From positions 1 to 64,000 of the forward strand of contig DATEOF010000398.1 of the NCBI GenBank assembly GCA_035274465.1: a DNA stretch of 64,000 nt, given 5' to 3'. The DNA comes from JADGRF01 sp035274465 (GTDB taxonomy: Bacteria > Myxococcota_A > Polyangia > Polyangiales > JAFGIB01). The notes under the pieces are model-generated. The model worked only from the letters and a program-made list of their open reading frames with translations. It was not told where the DNA came from and searched no databases. A program made the translations under genes and the position numbers. Below, one piece after another: positions 26,334 to 34,419 of this stretch. Position 1 is the stretch's first letter, and each line of letters opens with the position of its first letter.

Positions 26334-27140
26334 ATGGAGCTGACCCAGGTCGTCTACGAAGTCGTCGACGCCGTCGCGGTAATCACGCTCAACCGGCCCG
26401 AGGCCGCGAATGCGCAGAGCCACAAGGTGCTCGAAGAGCTCGACCAGGCATGGCAAGCCGCCGACCGCGATCCGGCGGTGAAGGTCATCGTCTTCAAGTC
26501 CAACGGCAAACACTTCTCGGCTGGACACGACATGTCCGGCAGCGGCAGGAGCAGCAGTGCACCGGTCGAGTACACGGCCGACGGCCTCTACGACTGGGAG
26601 ACTCGCCACTACCTGCACTACGCGAAGGCATGGCGAGCCGTGCCGAAGCCCTCGATCGCCGCGGTCCAGGGCAAGTGCATCGCCGGGGGCCTGATGCTGT
26701 GCTGGCCTTGTGACCTGATCGTCGCCGCCGACAACGCGCAGTTCTCCGATCCCGTGCTCGCCATGGGCATCTGCGGCGTCGAGCTGCACGCGCACACCTG
26801 GGAGCTCGGTCCGCGCAAGGCCAAGGAAATGCTGTTCACCGGCGATGCGATCACGGCGCAAGATGCCTTACAGCTCGGCATGGTCAACAAGGTGGTGCCG
26901 CTCGACGAGCTGGTGTCCGCGACCATGGCGCTGGCGCAGCGCATCGCGCGCAACGACGCCTTCGCGCTGCGCATGGCCAAGCGAGCGGTGAACCAGACGC
27001 TCGACATTCAGGGCTACACCAATTCGATCGACGCGATCTTCGACATGCATCACGTCGGTCACGCGCGCGCGGCACTGGTCACCGGCGGCTATCCATCGCT
27101 CGCAGCCCTCCACGCGATGAAGAACAAGGGCAAGGATTGA
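26334..27140 (+). CDS. Enoyl-CoA hydratase/isomerase (crotonase family)
   Basis: 268 residues. Crotonase-fold oxyanion strands are KHFSAGHDMSGSG (about 61-73) and AAVQGKCIAGGLMLCWPCDL (about 108-127). The substrate loop GVELHAHTWELGPRKAKEML and the RIARNDAFALRMAKRAVN C-terminal helix follow. Starts one base after the amidohydrolase stop. The glutamate pair of a true hydratase is only partly evident, so isomerase or another crotonase reaction is possible. It acts on acyl-CoA intermediates in the cytoplasm. Confidence 0.92.
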   Translation: MELTQVVYEVVDAVAVITLNRPEAANAQSHKVLEELDQAWQAADRDPAVKVIVFKSNGKHFSAGHDMSGSGRSSSAPVEYTADGLYDWETRHYLHYAKAWRAVPKPSIAAVQGKCIAGGLMLCWPCDLIVAADNAQFSDPVLAMGICGVELHAHTWELGPRKAKEMLFTGDAITAQDALQLGMVNKVVPLDELVSATMALAQRIARNDAFALRMAKRAVNQTLDIQGYTNSIDAIFDMHHVGHARAALVTGGYPSLAALHAMKNKGKD

Positions 27141-27141
27141 A

Positions 27142-28275
27142 GTGGCGGTCTATCCCTTCGAAGCTCGGGCGTGGGTCGACGAGACACCAGTGGCCGCAAC
27201 CTCGCAGGCGCTGCAGGTGGAGCGCCCGGGCGCCACGCCGATGCTGTGCTTTCCCGTGCAGGACGTGCGCGGCAAGCCGCCGGCCGACGTCTCGTTGTCC
27301 GCGCCGGACGGCTACGTGGCGTTCGATTGCGAGAACCCGCGCGTGCGCGTGATGATCGTCGACGGGCTGCGCGGCGAGCCCGAGCGCGATCACACCTTGA
27401 AGCGCTTCCCGACCTGGGGCGACGCGGCGGATCTGATCGACGTCCTGAACGTGCGACCGGACGGCGATCGCAGCTACGTCAGCGTGGTGCACGACAGCCC
27501 GGCCAACCGTCATCGCGGGGTCGTGGAGGGAAGCCAGATGCTGGCACAGGCGATCGTCGCGGCGGGGCGCCACGCGCCGCGGCGCAGGGTCGTGTCGGCC
27601 TCGATGGTGTTCATGCGCGCCGCGAGTACCAGCGAGCCGCTGCGCATCCAGCTCGACGAGCTCTCCGGCGGCCGCAACTTCACCACGCTCGCGCCGCGGG
27701 TGTTGCAGTCGGGCAAGCTCTGCGCGAGCGGCATCATGCTGCTCGATGCCACAGCGCCGGACGTGATCCGGCATGCGGCGGCAGCGCCTGACACTTCGGG
27801 GCCCTACGAGAGCCAGCCCTTCGACATGTCGGTGACCGGCCGCGACATCCGCTTCGTCGATGGCGCGTACACCGGCGATCCGAACGCGCCCGTGGGGCCT
27901 CCGCTGGTGGACGCCTGGCTGAAGTTTCGTCAGGTGCCCGAGGATCCGTGCCTGCACGCCGGGTTGCTCGCGCAGTTCAGCGGGCACGTCTCGATCGCGG
28001 CTGCGCTGCGCCCACACAAGGGCATCGGACAGAGCCAGGCGCACCGCACGCTGTCGACTGCGATCAACGCCATCCACATCTCGTTCCACGCCGACGTGCG
28101 CGCCGACAAGTGGCTGCTGTACCGGCACCGCTCGACCTTCGCCGGCGACGGCATGACCCACTCCGAGTGCCGCGTGTACAACGTGGAGCGCGAGCTGCTC
28201 GCGTCGTTCAGCGTCGATGCCATGGTGCGGCGGTTCTCGAACGATCGCGCGGTCGACGAGCGGACTTCGCTATGA
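27142..28275 (+). CDS. DUF427-TesB fusion: acyl-CoA thioesterase
   Basis: 377 residues from the GTG 27142, one base after the previous stop. Residues about 5-95 resemble one DUF427 unit (ARAWVDETPVAATSQALQVE, LCFPVQDV, APDGYVAFD). From about 100 on the protein is a TesB-type double hotdog: GDRSYVSVVHDSPANRHRG, VVEGSQMLAQAI, VVSASMVFMRAA, then in the second half AINAIHISFHADVRADKWL and STFAGDGMTHSECRVYN. It should hydrolyse acyl-CoA esters. The fusion with DUF427 is unusual, and the next gene encodes a DUF427 protein, so the two may work on the same molecule. Confidence 0.8.
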   Translation: MAVYPFEARAWVDETPVAATSQALQVERPGATPMLCFPVQDVRGKPPADVSLSAPDGYVAFDCENPRVRVMIVDGLRGEPERDHTLKRFPTWGDAADLIDVLNVRPDGDRSYVSVVHDSPANRHRGVVEGSQMLAQAIVAAGRHAPRRRVVSASMVFMRAASTSEPLRIQLDELSGGRNFTTLAPRVLQSGKLCASGIMLLDATAPDVIRHAAAAPDTSGPYESQPFDMSVTGRDIRFVDGAYTGDPNAPVGPPLVDAWLKFRQVPEDPCLHAGLLAQFSGHVSIAAALRPHKGIGQSQAHRTLSTAINAIHISFHADVRADKWLLYRHRSTFAGDGMTHSECRVYNVERELLASFSVDAMVRRFSNDRAVDERTSL

Positions 28276-28982
28276 GCCTGACCACCGGCCGCGCGCCGCT
28301 CGGGCCCAACCCCGCGGGGCGCTTCGACAAGCCCGTGCCGGCGGGCGCGGTGTACGTCGAGCCGTTCCTGCGGCGCGTGCGTGCCGTGGTGGGGTTGCGA
28401 ACGGTGATCGACAGCGATCGGGTCGTGCTGGTGCACCGCGCAGGACTGCCCCCAACCTACGCGTTCCCCGAGGACGACGTGCGGGATCTGCCCGCGACAC
28501 CGGAGCCGGCCGCGGAGGGCTACGTGCGCGTGCCCTGGAACGCCGTCACGGCGTGGTACGAAGAAGAGGAAGAAGTATTCGGCGGTCACCCGCGCAACCC
28601 GTATCACCGCTTGGACTGCGTCCGGGCGCGGCGCAGGTTGCGGGCCGAAGTGCCTGGAGCGGTCCTCGTCGACACGGCAGACGTGATCGCGCTGTACGAG
28701 ACCTCCCGATCGCCGCAGCTCTACGTGCGGCGCGAGGCCGTTCGCATGGATCTGCTCGTGCCCAGCCGAACCTTCACCTACTGCCCGTACAAGGGCACTG
28801 CCTCGCACTGGACGGTCGAGGTCGATGGTAAGCTCGTGCACGACGTGGCATGGTCGTACGATGATCCGCTCCCCGAATGCGCGCCGATCGCAGGCATGCT
28901 CAGCTTCTACCCGGAGCGCCTGACGATGCGTCAAGAAGTCCAGGCGTGGTTCCAGGTCCCCCCGGCGCGTTCGCATGGCTAG
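28272..28982 (+). CDS. DUF427 protein with two DUF427 units
   Basis: 236 residues from the ATG 28272, overlapping the previous stop by 4 bases; the frame is open upstream but only as shadow of the TesB fusion. The first unit covers about 20-90 (RRVRAVVGLRTVIDSDRVVL, YAFPEDDVR), the second about 120-215 (ADVIALYETSRSPQLYVRRE, TYCPYKGTASHWTVEVDGK, AWSYDDPLPECAPIAGMLSF). The YCPYKG and AWSY motifs are the conserved core of DUF427. Biochemical role unknown. The recurrent association with acyl-CoA genes here suggests a lipid-related function. Confidence 0.9.
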   Translation: MSLTTGRAPLGPNPAGRFDKPVPAGAVYVEPFLRRVRAVVGLRTVIDSDRVVLVHRAGLPPTYAFPEDDVRDLPATPEPAAEGYVRVPWNAVTAWYEEEEEVFGGHPRNPYHRLDCVRARRRLRAEVPGAVLVDTADVIALYETSRSPQLYVRREAVRMDLLVPSRTFTYCPYKGTASHWTVEVDGKLVHDVAWSYDDPLPECAPIAGMLSFYPERLTMRQEVQAWFQVPPARSHG

Positions 28983-29616
28983 AGCTCGCGCCAGCGCAAG
29001 GACGGCGCCGGTCACCCCCGCGCGCGCCTCGAAGTCCGCGCGCACGCGCGAGCGCATCGTGGCGGCGGCCAAGGAAATCTTCGAGGAGCAAGGCTTCCTG
29101 GAAGCCCGCATCACCGACATCTCGGAGCGCGCCGGCCAATCTCACGGCTCGTTCTACTACTACTTCGACTCCAAGGAAGAAGTGTTCCGCGAGGTCGCCG
29201 CGGCGCTCGACGAACAACTCTTCGCGCCGCTCGACGACGTGATCCTCGCGCAGTCGCCCCTGCCACCGCCGCAACGAATCCGCGAAGCCATGCGGCGGCA
29301 CTTCGAGAGCTACCGCAAGGAAGCGCGCATCCTGGGCCTGATCGAGCACGTCTCGCGCTACGATCCCGAGGTCAACGCCCTGCGCCTGCGCCGCCACCAG
29401 CGCTACACCGAGCGCGTAGCCGAGACCCTCCGCCAGCTCCAACGCCGTAAGCTGGCCGACCCCAAGCTCGACCCGATGATCACCGCAGCCGCCCTCGGCG
29501 CCCTCACCTACCGCTTCGCCGAAATGTGGCTCGTGCACAAAGCGATCGACTGCACCTTCGAGCACGCCGTAGAACAGTGCTCACGAATTTTCGAGAACGC
29601 AGTCCGGCTGAAGTGA
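28975..29616 (+). CDS. TetR/AcrR-family regulator
   Basis: 213 residues. The N-terminal helix-turn-helix spans about 22-68 (TRERIVAAAKEIFEEQGFLE, ITDISERAGQSHGSFYYYFD, SKEEVF), then a ligand-binding helical domain. The ATG overlaps the end of the DUF427 gene by 8 bases, so it is the last gene of the amidohydrolase operon and probably an autoregulating repressor sensing an acyl-CoA. The perfect dyad at 25076-25089 is the best candidate operator. Confidence 0.92.
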   Translation: MARARASARTAPVTPARASKSARTRERIVAAAKEIFEEQGFLEARITDISERAGQSHGSFYYYFDSKEEVFREVAAALDEQLFAPLDDVILAQSPLPPPQRIREAMRRHFESYRKEARILGLIEHVSRYDPEVNALRLRRHQRYTERVAETLRQLQRRKLADPKLDPMITAAALGALTYRFAEMWLVHKAIDCTFEHAVEQCSRIFENAVRLK

Positions 29617-29620
29617 ATCT

Positions 29621-30050
29621 TCAGGGCGTAAAACTGAGCCAGTCGACCGCCGCACCGTTCGCTTGGAGCCATTGCAGCCCTTTGAACCCGAGATCCGCCG
29701 CATATCCGTAGCAATGCAGGCTTTCGCCGGCTCCAGCGCCGGTCACGCCTGGCGACGTGGTGAGCAGATGATGCTGTCGGTCGAACGTGCGTCGGTCCCC
29801 GTCAGGCCGGTTGACCGACACCGCGATCCCGTATGTCGCGTGGATGCGGTTCGCAAGTCGCGAGCCCGCCCACGGGTTGAGCGACGAGGAACGTCGCACG
29901 TTCGCCCACATCAGCTCTGCCGAACAAGACGGACGCGTTCGTCATAGTCGGGGTCACGCGCGCTGACATTTTCGCCAAAGAGCGTGACTTTTTGGCCGCC
30001 GACGGCTGCGAAGTCACCGTCCGGTGGCCGCTGACGGCGGAGTGGAACCT
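29621..30050 (-). pseudogene. Frameshifted gene remnant (peptidase-like)
   Basis: The minus strand reads protein-like in two adjoining frames. The first (about 30050-29917) gives FAAVGGQKVTLFGENVSARD then PDYDERVRLVRQ and stops. Shifting frame at about 29920 continues with SAELMWANVRRSSSLNPWAG and RIHATYGIAVSVNRPDGDRR, and ends with GESLHCYGYAADLGFKGLQW before a TAA or TGA-type stop at 29621. The GESLH-x5-AADLGF pattern recalls VanY/D-Ala-D-Ala carboxypeptidase-like motifs (H and D zinc ligands). One frameshift and no start codon imply decay. Confidence 0.5.
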
Positions 30051-30112
30051 CGATAGAATGCCGCCGTTAGCTGCTGGTGAGCACGCCACGCCAGCGCAGT
30101 TCGGAGGCGTCG

Positions 30113-31252
30113 ATGAGACACGCTGCTGCTGCATTCGCTGCCTGCCTGGTGATCGCGAGCTCGGCTCACGCGCAGATGAAGTTCGAGCTGGACGACTATG
30201 GGAGCGGCGACGATGAGTACATCTCGGCGGTCGACCCATGGTTCGATGCCGCCGGCGATGCGGATTGCGTCTACATTCCGGCGCGCTTGAACATGGCTGC
30301 CGGCGATGTCGTGCTGTCGACCGACCCGGATAGTGTCATCTACAAGCTGCTCTCCAGCCTGGGTTACCAGCACAGCCACTCGGGCATGGCGACCTCCGAG
30401 AGGGCGTTGCGCCACAACACCGCGGTCGACGGTGAGATCGATACGGTGGACTCGAACCTCGTTCCCCAGCGCTTGAAGGGCACCGGCGATCACAGCTTGC
30501 GCGATGCCTGGCCGGGCATGATCAACCAAACCGTGGAAGCAGCGACCAGTACACACGAGTTCTTCCTGCCCGATGGCCTGGTCATCTACTCCTGGGAAGA
30601 CGCCGACTCCTGGGAAACCAGAGACGCGCGCAGGGCACAGCGTGAACGCGCACTGGATCAGTTGGCGCGCTTTCGAGGCTACTATTCCTTCCACGCGTAT
30701 ACAGACATCTCCTGGCTCGATCCGTACACGAGGGCTTACGGCGCGGGCAACATGTGCTCGGGCAGCATCTACCACGCGCATCGGCTCGCGGAGAACGCGG
30801 GCTGGGGGCCGGAAGACGTCCGCTACTTCCCCGAGGACGTGCGCCGGCCGGCGGCAGATTTGCTGTTCGACGAGCTGCGCCGGCTGATTCACGACAAGCC
30901 CGACTGGTTCGGCGAGATCGTGTTCGCCATCAGCGGCCTCGTCAGCACGTCGCTGGACGACTTCTCGAGGCGTGCAGCGAACCAGATCGTCAACTGCATG
31001 GCTTTCAATGACTGCAACAACACCGGAGAGCGCTGGCGAGACGGCGTCGGCGACGGCGCGAGCCTGGCGCCCGATGACATCATGGTCCTCGCGTTCATCC
31101 ACGCCTTTCAGGACGGAGAGACGGAAGCACCGTTTCTCTACAACGCATCCCGCCCGCTGGAAGAGGCCGGCAGCTACTACTGCTGCAAGGGCTGGAACTC
31201 CGGGTCGTTCATCTTCGATGGCTACACGACGCTCACCTGTTCGGGTGGCTGA
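30113..31252 (+). CDS. Exported permuted NlpC/P60 (YiiX-like) protein
   Basis: 379 residues from the ATG 30113, with GGAGG six bases upstream. A Sec signal MRHAAAAFAACLVIASSAHA (cleavage after Ala20) makes it periplasmic or secreted. Motifs follow the permuted papain fold: AAGDVVLSTD near 62, the His segment GYQHSHSGMA near 88-97, and NMCSGSIYHAHRLAENAG near 213-230 supplying the Cys nucleophile. Such enzymes cleave amide or ester bonds in peptidoglycan or lipids. The last 60 residues contain a CC pair. It is 11 bases upstream of the PKD protein gene and likely co-transcribed. Confidence 0.7.
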   Translation: MRHAAAAFAACLVIASSAHAQMKFELDDYGSGDDEYISAVDPWFDAAGDADCVYIPARLNMAAGDVVLSTDPDSVIYKLLSSLGYQHSHSGMATSERALRHNTAVDGEIDTVDSNLVPQRLKGTGDHSLRDAWPGMINQTVEAATSTHEFFLPDGLVIYSWEDADSWETRDARRAQRERALDQLARFRGYYSFHAYTDISWLDPYTRAYGAGNMCSGSIYHAHRLAENAGWGPEDVRYFPEDVRRPAADLLFDELRRLIHDKPDWFGEIVFAISGLVSTSLDDFSRRAANQIVNCMAFNDCNNTGERWRDGVGDGASLAPDDIMVLAFIHAFQDGETEAPFLYNASRPLEEAGSYYCCKGWNSGSFIFDGYTTLTCSGG

Positions 31253-31263
31253 CGAGGTTCGCC

Positions 31264-32610
31264 TTGAGCCGCAAGTACAGGCGCTGGGGCATACTCGCAC
31301 TGGCTGTGCTGCTGTGGGTCGTCTGCCTGTGGGGCTTGCAGAAGCCGCGCGACAGCGCCTCACACGCGCGTGAGGCGGCGCCGCTGCACACGGGGCAGCG
31401 TGCGGCGAGTGAGCCGAAGGAAAGCTCGAAGCACCGCGACGCGAAGGCAGTGCAGGCGGGACCGAGCATGCCTGCGCTGCGCACGGCGGATCTGATCGCG
31501 GACGTGCACGTCGACAAGCAACGCGTGTGTGCCGGCGAGAGCTTCCTCGTGAACATCAAGGGCAAGCCGGAGAACGCTCGTTCGTCGCTGCCGATCGCCG
31601 AGCTCAACTTCAACATCGGCGGCACGTTCGGTAACGACATCGCGATCAGTCCGCTGTCAGCTGGCACCGAGCAGTACACGGTCGTGGCCGGAAACGGCGT
31701 CGATAAAATCGAGCACCGCACCTTCAACGTCGAGGTCCTGCCGAGCGACGCGCCGGAATGCGCGAGTCGAGCGTTCGTGACGCTCGCCGTCGAGCGCGCG
31801 AAGCACGACCCGAACATCGTGGTCGCCCGCGTCGTCGCGCGCCGCGGCCTGGACGAGTCGGCGCACTACAGCTGGAGCTTCGGCGACGGCGCCAGCGACG
31901 AGACGTCGGAGCCCGTGGCGACGCACAGCTACGCCTTGCGCGAACAAACTCGCACGCTGTCATCGTACCTGGTGTCGGTGACAGCCCGTGACGCGCGCGG
32001 CCGACAAGCGGAAGGCCGCGCGACCATCTCCTTGCAGAACAATCACTACAAGGCGCGCATGTTCGGCGCACGCCTCGTGCAAGCCACCTACGATCACTTC
32101 CCCGCAGCGGAGGCGGCTGACTACCGCGTGGACGTCACGCTGCGTAGCTTCGAACCGGAACCGGTCGTCCTTTCGCGCGCGAGGCTCGTCGAACGCAACT
32201 GCTTCGCCGGTCAGCGCGACCGAACGCACGAGCTGACGGCAGCCGAGCTCACCGGCTCGACGCGCCTTCCACCCGAGCAAGCGAACCAAGTCACGCTGCG
32301 CATTCCCAAGGCACTGGTGGGCGAAGATACCTGTGCGATCGCGCTCGAGCTCATCGGCGACACCGTGCCACCGCGCACCGACCAACTGCTGCCGAACTCA
32401 CCCATCAAGCTTCGGCCTGTGACGAGCCGCATCGACCTGGAGATCAAGGCCGCACCCAGCGCAGAGCAAGGCGGCTCACCGACCCTCGCGCGACGTGCTG
32501 TCCGCGACCCCGCGTTGCTCAAGAAGCTGCGCCGTGCCACGGAGCTCCTCGGCAGCGACCGCGTCACTCCCGCGCAGCTCGAACAACTCGAGCGCGACGG
32601 AAGACTTTAG
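31264..32610 (+). CDS. Membrane-anchored protein with PKD-like domain
   Basis: 448 residues from the TTG 31264, with GACGAGG six bases upstream; no ATG gives the same signal anchor. Residues 1-26 are basic then hydrophobic (WGILALAVLLWVVCLWGL) and look like an uncleaved anchor. An Ala/Ser/Lys-rich spacer follows. Residues about 170-260 form a PKD-like domain (YSWSFGDGASDETSEPVATH). The rest is beta-rich with one Cys pair and ends in a charged helix (LLKKLRRATELL). Probably a periplasmic scaffold or adhesion protein working with the upstream papain-like enzyme. Confidence 0.75.
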   Translation: MSRKYRRWGILALAVLLWVVCLWGLQKPRDSASHAREAAPLHTGQRAASEPKESSKHRDAKAVQAGPSMPALRTADLIADVHVDKQRVCAGESFLVNIKGKPENARSSLPIAELNFNIGGTFGNDIAISPLSAGTEQYTVVAGNGVDKIEHRTFNVEVLPSDAPECASRAFVTLAVERAKHDPNIVVARVVARRGLDESAHYSWSFGDGASDETSEPVATHSYALREQTRTLSSYLVSVTARDARGRQAEGRATISLQNNHYKARMFGARLVQATYDHFPAAEAADYRVDVTLRSFEPEPVVLSRARLVERNCFAGQRDRTHELTAAELTGSTRLPPEQANQVTLRIPKALVGEDTCAIALELIGDTVPPRTDQLLPNSPIKLRPVTSRIDLEIKAAPSAEQGGSPTLARRAVRDPALLKKLRRATELLGSDRVTPAQLEQLERDGRL

Positions 32611-32712
32611 GGCATGGTTGCGCGCGCGCGTTCTCTATGCCGCTGAATTCCCGTGCGCCGAGCCCTCCGGCCTAGAGCACGCGCGGGGCTTTGATGGCGC
32701 GGGCGCGGGAGG

Positions 32713-34323
32713 CTAGTTCGCCGGCATCGCGCCCGTGATCTGAACCGTGTAGTCCAGGCCGCGCGCGACGTCGCCGCTGATCATGAACGGATCGTATTGA
32801 ATCAGCGCGGCCGGCGTGTTGGCCACCACCAGGCTGGCTTCCTCGCCGCTCTCGACCATCGCGCTGCCCGAGCCGTTCGGCAGGTCGACGTAGCGAACCG
32901 TGCCGCTGCTCGCGCGGATCGCCAGCGTGGCCGTGAAGCCGCCGCCGCTGGCCGTGACCTGAACCGTCACCATACCCGAGCCCGTGAGCGGGATGACGTT
33001 CGCGCCCATGTAGCGGGGCTGGCGCGCGGCCTTGACCTTGTACATGCCGCTGCCGCTCGCATCCAGGTTCGCGAAGTTGATGCGGCTGCGACCGCTCATG
33101 AAGGCTGCCTGCGCCTGCTTGTGGCCGATGTCCACGTACGCCATGCGCGCCCAGTAGCGGCCCACGATCTGCTGTACCTTGGTGCCCATCGCGACGCGCT
33201 CGAGCACGTGGAACGGCGTCTCGTTGTTGCGCATGTGCTTGCGGAACATGTCGCGCAGCGCGGTGGCTCCGAGGCCCGCGTAGCCATCGGGGTTGTTCGT
33301 GAGATATGTCAGGAACGGCCAGGCCTGATAGTAGTTGCCCGAGCCCTGCGAGCCGTCGACCATCACCTGGAACGAGTCGCCCAACACCTTGTTGAGCTCG
33401 ATGATGGTCTTGCCTTCGGCCAGTCCGAACTTGGCTCGAGACGCCGCGCAGAGCGGCGAGGTCATATACGTGTCGGCGACGAAGTTGGCCACGGTCTCCC
33501 ACCACGCGCCGGTGCGCGTTTGGTCGACCCAACCCTTCTCGTGATAGGTGAGTGCGTGCCCGTACTCGTGCACGATGACCTTGGGATCCGTCACGTAGCT
33601 GCCGACGACCTTGAGATAGCTCAAGCCAGCACCCGCATCGGAGAACATCTGTCCGGCGGCGCTGCCCAGGCTGCCGACCACGTAGATGTTCATCTTGGAG
33701 AACGGGCCGTTGTCGTTCGTGGCCTTGTACGACAGGCCGGAGGAACGCCAGCACAAGGTCTCGACGAAGCAGTTGTACGCCGCTTCGAGCGACTTGATCG
33801 CTCCATCCGCCTGGGCGTCGGAGGCGCCGACGATGCGGAAGTGCGGCGAGTCCTTGAACGGGCTTCCACCACCACCGACGCTCGGGTTCGGTTCGAACTC
33901 GGCGGGCGCCATCACCTCGCAGACGGGTGGTTTGGCTCCCGGCTCCACGGTGCCGCCGGGCGTCATGCCCGCCGCACCGCCCGCACCGGCTGGCGAATTC
34001 ATGCCCGCGATCGCGCTCATGCCCGCGGCGTTCATGCCGGCGGCGCCTCTGCCCGCGGCAACCGTTCCGGCAGCACCTGCTCCCGCCCCTGGGCTCGGTA
34101 CGCCCGCCGCGCCTCTACCAGCTGCAGCAGCGGACCCAGCCTGCGGCATGCCGGCGGCGCCTCTGCCCGCGGCTGCCATCCCTGCAGCTGATGGCTGCGA
34201 GCCCGCACTGCCCGCCACGGGGGCTGGCGTGGACGACTGCGGGGGTTCGGCGGAATCCGAGCCGCAGGCGGTCGACAGGAGGCCGAGCGCGAGGACCGAG
34301 CTCAATCGAAGCTTCATCGTCAT
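32713..34323 (-). CDS. HEYGH metalloprotease-like lipoprotein (DUF6055-like)
   Basis: 536 residues from the ATG 34323; ATGs at 34347, 34329 and 34317 are alternatives, all ahead of the signal MKLRLSSVLALGLLSTAC. A long Ala/Gly/Met/Pro linker (repeats of AAGRGAAGM type) covers residues about 25-130. The catalytic domain has VIVHEYGHALTYHEKGW followed by GAWWETVANFVADTYM, that is HExxH plus a downstream Glu (gluzincin-like), as in DUF6055 proteins. The C-terminus is a beta-sandwich. A surface-anchored zinc peptidase is likely. The convergent neighbour is the PKD protein gene. Confidence 0.82.
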   Translation of the reverse strand: MTMKLRLSSVLALGLLSTACGSDSAEPPQSSTPAPVAGSAGSQPSAAGMAAAGRGAAGMPQAGSAAAAGRGAAGVPSPGAGAGAAGTVAAGRGAAGMNAAGMSAIAGMNSPAGAGGAAGMTPGGTVEPGAKPPVCEVMAPAEFEPNPSVGGGGSPFKDSPHFRIVGASDAQADGAIKSLEAAYNCFVETLCWRSSGLSYKATNDNGPFSKMNIYVVGSLGSAAGQMFSDAGAGLSYLKVVGSYVTDPKVIVHEYGHALTYHEKGWVDQTRTGAWWETVANFVADTYMTSPLCAASRAKFGLAEGKTIIELNKVLGDSFQVMVDGSQGSGNYYQAWPFLTYLTNNPDGYAGLGATALRDMFRKHMRNNETPFHVLERVAMGTKVQQIVGRYWARMAYVDIGHKQAQAAFMSGRSRINFANLDASGSGMYKVKAARQPRYMGANVIPLTGSGMVTVQVTASGGGFTATLAIRASSGTVRYVDLPNGSGSAMVESGEEASLVVANTPAALIQYDPFMISGDVARGLDYTVQITGAMPAN

Positions 34324-34419
34324 TTCCATGTTCTGCAGTGCACGCACTTCGGCGTGTACAGAACAGAAAGTGGCGTGGAGCGCTAGTCAGGGGTCAGCCG
34401 GATAGCTCACATTTTGGGC

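Noticed and set aside
25034..26335. Upstream extension of the DUF35 open frame on the minus strand
   Set aside because: Beyond the ATG at 25033 it is antisense to the amidohydrolase gene, which has full family motifs; the DUF35 start has its own ribosome site.
32611..32712. Possible terminator between convergent PKD and metalloprotease genes
   Set aside because: Only a 5-bp stem (CGTGC/GCACG) with a 20-base loop; too weak to claim.
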